A DNA stretch of 5,232 nt from Bacteroidota bacterium (GTDB lineage: Bacteria; Bacteroidota; Bacteroidia; Bacteroidales; UBA1556), in the NCBI GenBank assembly GCA_003648395.1, contig QMPB01000387.1, forward strand, positions 1-5,232, read 5' to 3'. Each line of letters starts with the position of its first letter. Position 1 is the first letter of the stretch. The translations under genes were made by a program, and so were the position numbers. Below, one piece after another: positions 1-5,232 of the stretch. The notes below the pieces were generated by a model. It was not told the origin of the DNA, searched no databases, and worked only from the letters and a program-made list of their open reading frames with translations.

Positions 1-1535
1 CCCCAATTATCTCTATCCAAACTACGATACTGTATAGCTTCCGAAAGATGATCGTTATTTATATCTTTTGCAGCATCAAGGTCGGCAATAGTTCGTGCTA
101 CTTTAAGTATTCTATCGTAAGCCCTAGCAGAAAGCCCTAATTTTTCCATGGCTGTTTTTAATAATTCCATTCCTTCCTTACCCACTTGACAGTACTCTCG
201 TAATTGCTTAGAATTCATTTGTGCATTGGCATGAATATTAGTAGCTTCCTCAAATCTCTTTTCCTGTATTTCTCTTGCTGCAATTACACGTTTTCGAACC
301 TCTTTACTCTTCTCTGATTTTCGCATCTCTGACAATTCTCTAAAAGGCACAGGAGTAACCTCCACATGAAGGTCTATTCGGTCTAAAAGTGGACCAGATA
401 TTTTATTAAGATATTTCTGTACCATACCTGGAGCACAAACGCAAGCTTTATCAGGATGATTATAATATCCACATGGGCAAGGGTTCATACTAGAAATAAG
501 CATAAAACTTGCCGGATAATCTACAGAAAATTTCGCCCTAGAAATGGTAATACTTCTATTTTCCATGGGTTGGCGCATTACTTCTAATACGGTACGCTTA
601 AATTCTGGCAGTTCATCCAAAAAGAGAACGCCATTATGTGCCAATGATATTTCGCCAGGCTGTGGATAAGTGCCACCGCCTACCAAGGCAACATCAGAAA
701 TTGTATGATGTGGAGCGCGAAATGGGCGTACTGAGATTAATGATTGATCAGTTGACGAAGTTAAGCCTGCCACAGAGTGTATCTTTGTGGTTTCTAATGC
801 TTCGTGTAAATTTAGTGGAGGTAATATCGAAGGTAAGCGTTGTGCTAACATTGTTTTTCCTGAGCCCGGAGGACCTATCATTATAACATTATGACCACCT
901 GCAGCAGCTATTTCTAGAGCACGTTTAATATTCTCTTGTCCTTTTACATCCTCAAAATCAAACTCATAATCATTAAGCTGATTGTTGAATTTCTCGCGAG
1001 TATTAACAACAAACTTCTCTGGCTCAATACCTTCATCAAAAAATGCAATTACCTCCTTTATATTATCAACGCCATAAACATCAAGATTGTTTACAATTGC
1101 AGCTTCCATAGCATTATGCTTTGGCAATATCAATCCTTTAAATCCTTTTTCTCTAGCTTCAATGGCTATTGACAAAGAACCTTTTATTACCTGCACTCCT
1201 CCATCAAGGCTTAGCTCGCCCATTAGAAGATAATCAGCAAAGCGATCGTTATTTATTTGCTCAGAAGCGCCTAATATTCCTATTGCAATTGGCAAATCAT
1301 AGGCAGAACCTTCTTTACGAATATCTGCTGGAGCCATATTAATAACCGTTTTGCGGCCAGGCATTTTATAATCATTATTTGTTAGTGCAGCATGTATTCT
1401 CTGTTGACTTTCTTTCACAGCATTATCAGGAAGACCCACAATATGCATTGCAATTCCTTTACTAATATTCACCTCTATGGTTATTTTTATTGCATCAATA
1501 CCATGCAATGCTGCTCCGAAAGTCTTTACTAACAT
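1..1535 (-). CDS. comM: YifB/ComM family Mg-chelatase-like AAA+ ATPase (3' end just cut off)
   Basis: The reading frame is open from ATG at 1533-1535 to the left edge: 511 full codons ending in a D-R-D-N-W tail typical of this family's C-terminus, so probably only a residue or two is missing. The N-terminus MLVKTFGAALHG is the usual YifB start. Domains in order are an S5/Lon-like ChlI domain (about 20-140), the AAA+ Mg-chelatase-like core (about 197-400) and the C-terminal Mg_chelatase_C helical domain (about 405-505). Visible motifs are Walker A GPPGSGKT (221-228), Walker B VLFLDE with D307/E308, the family's NPCPCG motif with Cys at 353, 355, 365 and 367, and GPLLDRID with R386. Known family role: Vibrio ComM is a hexameric helicase that drives branch migration during natural transformation; real magnesium chelatase activity is not implied. 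A role in DNA uptake or recombination here is inferred from homology. The start lies 12 bp after the barrel gene stop, so the two are probably co-transcribed. There is no clear Shine-Dalgarno; the leader is A/T-rich. Confidence 0.95.
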   Translation of the reverse strand, partial: MLVKTFGAALHGIDAIKITIEVNISKGIAMHIVGLPDNAVKESQQRIHAALTNNDYKMPGRKTVINMAPADIRKEGSAYDLPIAIGILGASEQINNDRFADYLLMGELSLDGGVQVIKGSLSIAIEAREKGFKGLILPKHNAMEAAIVNNLDVYGVDNIKEVIAFFDEGIEPEKFVVNTREKFNNQLNDYEFDFEDVKGQENIKRALEIAAAGGHNVIMIGPPGSGKTMLAQRLPSILPPLNLHEALETTKIHSVAGLTSSTDQSLISVRPFRAPHHTISDVALVGGGTYPQPGEISLAHNGVLFLDELPEFKRTVLEVMRQPMENRSITISRAKFSVDYPASFMLISSMNPCPCGYYNHPDKACVCAPGMVQKYLNKISGPLLDRIDLHVEVTPVPFRELSEMRKSEKSKEVRKRVIAAREIQEKRFEEATNIHANAQMNSKQLREYCQVGKEGMELLKTAMEKLGLSARAYDRILKVARTIADLDAAKDINNDHLSEAIQYRSLDRDNW

Positions 1536-1547
1536 AAACCTATATTT

Positions 1548-2927
1548 CTAAAATAAATAATCTAATCCTATATAAAGGCCACTACTACCATCTTGTGGAT
1601 TTCCTGCCATTCCATAATCAACGGCTACAATAAAGTTGTGATTTACAGCGAAATGTAGGCCAAGTCCATAACTAATATGAATACTCTCTGCAGAATAATC
1701 AAGTTCCTCTATATTTTTGTCTCTTGTATTTCCATAACCAGCAGTTACACCATCAGTATTAAATGCATGCATTTGTACCACCTGAGCAGCATCAGTAAAA
1801 CCACTTAAAGTTATTGAAAAATTTTGATTTAGCAATACCGTTTCTAAAAACTTATAGCGAATTTCAATATTTCCTAAAACAGCGCCATCGCCAACAATAC
1901 GATTTCTCTTAATACCACGTAATGTTTTAGAACCACCAAGGCCATCTTTAGTATCTTTAGACCTGAAATAAAATGGCATCATATAAAATGGTATTTCACC
2001 ACCTATTAATCCTTGATAATTTAAACGATATGCTAAAGTTACTTTCTTTTTATAAAGATTAAAATACTGACGGTAAGTTAATGAGATTTTAGTGTAAGAA
2101 AACTCATTACCAAGAAAACCTGGCGCAGTAAGAATTATAGCTTCCGACCATATCCCTTTAGTAGTACTATGTTCATTATCCCTACTATCGTATACTACTC
2201 CTAATTTTACAATGTTTGTATTTCCTCCTGTAGCTTGAGCCTCAGGAATTACTCCCCACTCTACATATTTATCATAAAGAGCTGCAGTATCTGGCAAAAG
2301 GTCATCACCGTCTTTTCCATCATTAAGAGTTTCTAAATCTACCGATTTAATATCTATTCCATAATGCACAATACCAGCTAACCAACGCCAATTATCACCA
2401 TATAATTTTCCTTGAAAATCAGCTTTTAATCGTAACATTTTTCTATCATGTCGATAGTATAATCTACTAATATACGCTGCATCATCAGCATTTAAATATT
2501 CATCTCCAAAATAAGACTTATAACCATTAAATCCATAAAAGTCTAGTGCTTGCTCAGTAAAATAACTTACTTCAACATTCATTCTACCATTAGGAATCAA
2601 TGTTCTATTATCATATAGAATAATATTTTTGCCACTACCCTTTGTTGTTCTTGACCACTCCAAATATAATTTATGATTATACATCGGGTAATTTGAACCA
2701 TCACCATAATGATAGACTGTACCAATTACTCCATACAAAAACCCCATATCCGAATCATAAGCCAATGCTGGAATTGCCGCAAAGCCAAAGCCTGTTTTTA
2801 CTTCCTGTTTAGTTTCTTCTGCTGTGGTATTATCAACATTCGTTGTGTCTGTCTGCGAATATACATCTAGTCCTAAAAAAGAAAAAGCAATTATTAGGCT
2901 TAGTATCCAAAGTAGTTTTATTCTCAT
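1548..2927 (-). CDS. BamA/TamA (Omp85/D15)-family outer-membrane beta-barrel protein without POTRA domains
   Basis: This complete 459-residue protein starts at ATG 2925-2927 and ends at TAG. Residues 1-24 form a signal peptide: basic MRIK, a hydrophobic core, then VYS before Gln25, a plausible signal peptidase I site. There is no lipobox cysteine. A short low-complexity linker rich in T, E and N (about 25-45) precedes a barrel of alternating aromatic strands. The Omp85 surface-antigen signatures are GVVYDSRDN (243-251) and TLRGIKRNR (335-343), which corresponds to the conserved (V/L)RG(F/Y/I) loop-6 motif, followed by LGNIEIRYKF (351-360). The chain ends in GLDYLF, and a terminal Phe is the usual barrel-assembly signal. 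There is no room for POTRA repeats, so it is unlikely to be the essential BamA. An acidic insert at about 196-236 is probably an extracellular loop. The substrate or function is unknown. It is the first gene after the promoter in the 97-bp gap and lies 12 bp ahead of comM. Confidence 0.88.
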   Translation of the reverse strand: MRIKLLWILSLIIAFSFLGLDVYSQTDTTNVDNTTAEETKQEVKTGFGFAAIPALAYDSDMGFLYGVIGTVYHYGDGSNYPMYNHKLYLEWSRTTKGSGKNIILYDNRTLIPNGRMNVEVSYFTEQALDFYGFNGYKSYFGDEYLNADDAAYISRLYYRHDRKMLRLKADFQGKLYGDNWRWLAGIVHYGIDIKSVDLETLNDGKDGDDLLPDTAALYDKYVEWGVIPEAQATGGNTNIVKLGVVYDSRDNEHSTTKGIWSEAIILTAPGFLGNEFSYTKISLTYRQYFNLYKKKVTLAYRLNYQGLIGGEIPFYMMPFYFRSKDTKDGLGGSKTLRGIKRNRIVGDGAVLGNIEIRYKFLETVLLNQNFSITLSGFTDAAQVVQMHAFNTDGVTAGYGNTRDKNIEELDYSAESIHISYGLGLHFAVNHNFIVAVDYGMAGNPQDGSSGLYIGLDYLF

Positions 2928-2948
2928 ATTTATTTGATTTTAGTTAAT

Positions 2949-2964
2949 TTAGCTACAAAGCTAA
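2949..2964. repeat. Perfect 6-bp inverted repeat overlapping the promoter -7 box
   Basis: TTAGCT-ACAA-AGCTAA has two perfect 6-bp arms around a 4-bp centre. It covers the whole proposed -7 element and the expected start of transcription. The symmetry stops after six pairs on each side. It could be an operator for a dimeric regulator, but it is short and may be coincidental. Confidence 0.4.
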
Positions 2965-2989
2965 TGTATTTAATGTAATTATCGACAAA
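2956..2989 (-). promoter_or_regulatory. Bacteroidota-type promoter for the barrel-comM operon
   Basis: Read on the minus strand, TTTG (2989-2986) is followed by a 22-bp spacer and then TAGCTTTG (2963-2956). The latter matches the Bacteroidota -7 consensus TAnnTTTG exactly, and the spacer is within the range reported for this phylum. Transcription would begin around 2950, giving a leader of about 22 nt before the ATG at 2927. Position and orientation fit the downstream gene. In AT-rich DNA a match can arise by chance, and no transcript data are available. Confidence 0.6.
2962..2977. repeat. Heptamer direct repeat in promoter spacer
   Basis: On the plus strand TAATGTA occurs at 2962-2968 and again at 2971-2977, a 9-bp period lying inside the spacer between the two proposed promoter boxes. 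The repeat is seen directly. Any regulatory meaning is speculative because the composition is strongly AT-biased. Confidence 0.3.
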
Positions 2990-3024
2990 TATTGTTTTTC
3001 TTTATGAATAATTCAATTACTTAA

Positions 3025-4029
3025 TTAATCTATTAACAGCCAATTATCAAGTTTAGTTTTAAATATTTTCTTTTGTTCAGCTGTTGCCCAGCAAACATCT
3101 ATAGCATTTCGTGATAGCTTATACAAATCATCAACTGATAAATCTAATGCTTCTGATATTGCAATAAAATTATCATTCATATAACCACCAAAATATGCGG
3201 GGTCATCAGAATTAACGGTAACTTTCAATCCAAAATCAAGCATTTTCTTAATTGGATGCAATTTCATATCATTTACCACCTTCAGCTTCAAATTTGATAA
3301 AGGGCAAAGCGTTAATCCTATTTTACGATGCATAAGTTCGGCAAGTAAACGAGGGTCTTCCATTGCACGATTTCCATGGTCAAGGCGGTTTATTTTGAGC
3401 AACAAAAGGCTATCCCAGATATATTCTGCAGGGCCTTCTTCGCCAGCATGAGCTACTCTCTTATAATTTTGCGCAGCAGCCATTTCATATACTTTCTGAA
3501 ATTTATCGGGAGGATTTCCCAGCTCAGAAGAATCTAAACCTATAGCAATAAATTTATCACGGAATGGCTCTGCCATTTTCAATATATCTATAGCAGCAGC
3601 TTCACTCAAATGACGAAGGAAACTTAAAATCAATTTGCTGGAAACTCCCAAATTTTTTTCTGCATCATTCATTGCTTTTGTAATACCATAAACTACCGTT
3701 TCAAAAGCTATTCCCCTATCGGTATGCGACTGTGGGTCAAAGAATATTTCGGCATGAAGTACATTATTTTCTTTAGCCTTTTCGAAATAAGCATAAGTCA
3801 AATCGTAGAAATCTTGTTCCTCTTGCAAAACATTGCATCCAGCATAATATATATCCAAAAAATCCTGTAAGTTATTGAAATCATATGCCTTTCGTAATTC
3901 TTCTATTGAAGAATATGGGAGTGCTATATTATTTCTTTTACCAATCTCAAACATAAGTTCTGGCTCAAAAGTTCCTTCAATATGCAAATGAAGTTCTACT
4001 TTTGGTAACAATTCTATCCTTTTTTTCAT
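3025..4029 (-). CDS. Adenosine/adenine deaminase family protein, most likely adenine deaminase (Aah1/PA0148 type)
   Basis: This complete 334-residue amidohydrolase fills the normal length of the family, from ATG 4027-4029 to TAA. All metal and catalytic residues are present: zinc ligands H14 and H16 (HLHIEG), H194 and catalytic E197 (HAGEEGP), H218 (RLDHGNR) and D275 with D276 ([11 protein letters not shown]). Their spacing matches mouse ADA (214, 217, 238, 295, 296) with a constant offset of 20. Several segments resemble the adenine deaminase branch rather than classical Add: [11 protein letters not shown] (96-106), [11 protein letters not shown] (164-174), [11 protein letters not shown] (242-252) and [10 protein letters not shown] (274-283). 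The expected reaction is adenine to hypoxanthine plus ammonia, a cytoplasmic purine salvage step; automatic annotation will often say adenosine deaminase (add). Adenosine or an N6-substituted adenine remain possible substrates. It follows the TPR gene by 29 bp with no separate promoter visible, so co-transcription is likely. Confidence 0.92.
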   Translation of the reverse strand: MKKRIELLPKVELHLHIEGTFEPELMFEIGKRNNIALPYSSIEELRKAYDFNNLQDFLDIYYAGCNVLQEEQDFYDLTYAYFEKAKENNVLHAEIFFDPQSHTDRGIAFETVVYGITKAMNDAEKNLGVSSKLILSFLRHLSEAAAIDILKMAEPFRDKFIAIGLDSSELGNPPDKFQKVYEMAAAQNYKRVAHAGEEGPAEYIWDSLLLLKINRLDHGNRAMEDPRLLAELMHRKIGLTLCPLSNLKLKVVNDMKLHPIKKMLDFGLKVTVNSDDPAYFGGYMNDNFIAISEALDLSVDDLYKLSRNAIDVCWATAEQKKIFKTKLDNWLLID

Positions 4030-4058
4030 ATTTTTATAAATATCTATTATTTTCTGAA

Positions 4059-5232
4059 CTATTCTCCTTTTATTTCTCGATATCGCTTACGTGCTTCAAT
4101 CGTGAATAAACTACCTGGATAATCTAATAATATTCTCTTATATAGCTCTTCCGCTTTGTCGGTTTTACCCATAATATTATCATAAAGATGCGCTCTTTCT
4201 ATTAAAGCATTATCGGCTAAAGGTCCAAATGGAGCGTAAGAAACGGTAATATCAAAAAGCGAATCTGCTACTTCATATTTTTGCTCATCCATTGCAATCT
4301 TAGCTTTTTTGAAATATACGTCATCAGTAATTACATGATAAGGAAATATATCTAGCAAAGTGTCCAATTTGAGATTCGCCAATTTGTATTTTTTCTGATA
4401 ATGCAATAAATCAGCTTCGGCATACATACTTAGAGCATCATAAGAACTATCGATGCTAATATTCTCTTGTATAAGCAAGTATAGCTCCATCGAGTTGTTT
4501 GCAATAAGCTTAGAAGTAGCTCCTCGTAAAACATCCAACTGTGATTTTGCCCATTCCATTTCGCCAACATAATAATAGAATTTGGCAGCTCTATATTTTG
4601 CCAAATATCCTATTGGCTCATTTTTATTTTCTTTCTCCACTTGCTTATAAAGTAAACTGGCCGACCATTTTTCGCCAGAGAACAAAGTAATATCAGCAAG
4701 CTGTAATTTTGCCTCTGCCTTCTGTTTTTTTGAAATATTAGGAATATAGCCAATCTCTGATAATATTTCTTTTGCCGACTCTAGGTTATTTAAATAATAT
4801 GCCTGAATATACGCCTGATTCATCATAGATTTTACCGTGGTGGAATTTTTACCAAATGCTCTTAACTGAATCTGATAATCTTTCTCTAAGTCAATAATGT
4901 CTTGCTGCACATAGTCTTTATCATTTATTATCATCCCAAATTTTGCATCCAGAATCATTATTTCAGAATTCATATAATAAATAGACTCAGGCCCCAGCGC
5001 AATAATATAATTATAAGCATCCACAGCCAATACCCATTCTTTATTCGACATCAATATATTCGATAATTCATAAACTCGCTCACCTTGCTCATTGAGTCGC
5101 TTATCCAATGCTTTTGATTGAATAAGTGCTATGTCAAAATCCTTTTTCTGAATTGAATACCAATATAAAAGCTCCGAGAAGATAATATCATTGCTGCGTT
5201 TTTGTGTTCTCTTAAGAAGTTCTATTCTAACA
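4059..5232 (-). CDS. Tetratricopeptide repeat (TPR) protein, N-terminus outside window
   Basis: The frame is open without a stop from the right edge to TAG at 4059-4061, giving 390 visible residues. A TTG at 5106-5108 could be mistaken for a start, but the 41 codons before it are open and protein-like (for example [19 protein letters not shown]), so the gene extends beyond the window. The visible part is almost wholly helical with TPR-like helix pairs: about 20-80 (ending near NYIIALGP), 172-235 ([18 protein letters not shown] onward), 266-295, and the clearest, C-terminal units at about 305-385 ([19 protein letters not shown], then [21 protein letters not shown]). The ending resembles the TPRs of BamD/YbgF-like proteins, but no other domain is visible. 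TPRs mediate protein-protein contacts; the partner is unknown. Any signal peptide or lipobox would lie outside the window. It is the upstream neighbour of the deaminase gene. Confidence 0.85.
   Translation of the reverse strand, partial: VRIELLKRTQKRSNDIIFSELLYWYSIQKKDFDIALIQSKALDKRLNEQGERVYELSNILMSNKEWVLAVDAYNYIIALGPESIYYMNSEIMILDAKFGMIINDKDYVQQDIIDLEKDYQIQLRAFGKNSTTVKSMMNQAYIQAYYLNNLESAKEILSEIGYIPNISKKQKAEAKLQLADITLFSGEKWSASLLYKQVEKENKNEPIGYLAKYRAAKFYYYVGEMEWAKSQLDVLRGATSKLIANNSMELYLLIQENISIDSSYDALSMYAEADLLHYQKKYKLANLKLDTLLDIFPYHVITDDVYFKKAKIAMDEQKYEVADSLFDITVSYAPFGPLADNALIERAHLYDNIMGKTDKAEELYKRILLDYPGSLFTIEARKRYREIKGE

Larger units (their letters stand above)
2928..3024 (-). other. Intergenic region between deaminase and barrel genes
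   Basis: This is the only sizeable non-coding gap in the window (97 bp). It is very AT-rich and contains the candidate promoter for the barrel-comM pair, a palindrome over the -7 box and a short direct repeat in the spacer. I see no GC-rich hairpin followed by a T-run, so no intrinsic terminator for the deaminase gene can be called; some read-through into the barrel gene is possible. Confidence 0.7.

Noticed and set aside
638..886. Plus-strand open frame of 82 codons
   Set aside because: It lies wholly antisense to the conserved AAA+ core of comM, including Walker A and B, and its translation resembles no family; it is a shadow frame.
936..1172. Plus-strand open frame of 78 codons rich in I, K, L and N
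   Set aside because: It is antisense to the comM N-terminal half. The composition reflects AT-rich DNA read in the wrong frame and no start signal is apparent.
1..1535. Genuine magnesium chelatase subunit for chlorophyll or cobalamin synthesis
   Set aside because: The N-terminal ChlI/Lon-like domain, the CPCG cysteine motif and the C-terminal domain identify the YifB/ComM family, and no tetrapyrrole genes are nearby.
2965..3030. Intrinsic terminator after the deaminase gene
   Set aside because: Only weak AT-only inverted repeats with long loops are visible; there is no stable stem followed by a T-run on the minus strand.
4030..4058. Separate promoter for the deaminase gene
   Set aside because: The 29-bp gap contains no TAnnTTTG element, and the spacing fits co-transcription with the TPR gene.
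5106..5108. TTG as start codon of the TPR gene
   Set aside because: The frame continues open and protein-like to the window edge, so this TTG is most likely an internal leucine.

Overview
The window looks like chromosomal DNA from a member of the Bacteroidota. The base composition is AT-rich, no start has a clear Shine-Dalgarno sequence, and the one promoter I can read has the phylum-type -7 box TAnnTTTG with an upstream TTTG. The protein sequences fit this: an Omp85-family barrel ending in phenylalanine, a YifB/ComM protein and an Aah1-type deaminase.

All four genes lie on the minus strand, so transcription runs from high to low coordinates. From 5232 down to 4059 is the C-terminal part of a TPR protein whose start is beyond the right edge. 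After 29 bp comes a complete adenine/adenosine deaminase family gene (4029-3025). A 97-bp intergenic gap (2928-3024) follows and contains a good candidate promoter. Next is a complete POTRA-less Omp85/D15-type outer-membrane barrel gene (2927-1548). After only 12 bp comes comM/yifB (1535 to the left edge), which probably lacks only its last residue or two and the stop codon.

The layout suggests two transcription units: TPR protein plus deaminase, then barrel plus comM driven from the 2928-3024 gap. The products do not form an obvious pathway. The TPR protein is of unknown role, the deaminase acts in purine salvage, the barrel sits in the outer membrane, and ComM is an AAA+ DNA-processing ATPase. 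The barrel-comM link may be simple co-transcription. No gene-free stretch exceeds 97 bp, and I see no RNA genes, mobile elements, CRISPR arrays or attachment sites.

I find no evidence for a new biological system. The points most worth checking are the substrate of the deaminase (adenine rather than adenosine), the palindrome sitting on the promoter -7 box, and the true start of the TPR gene.
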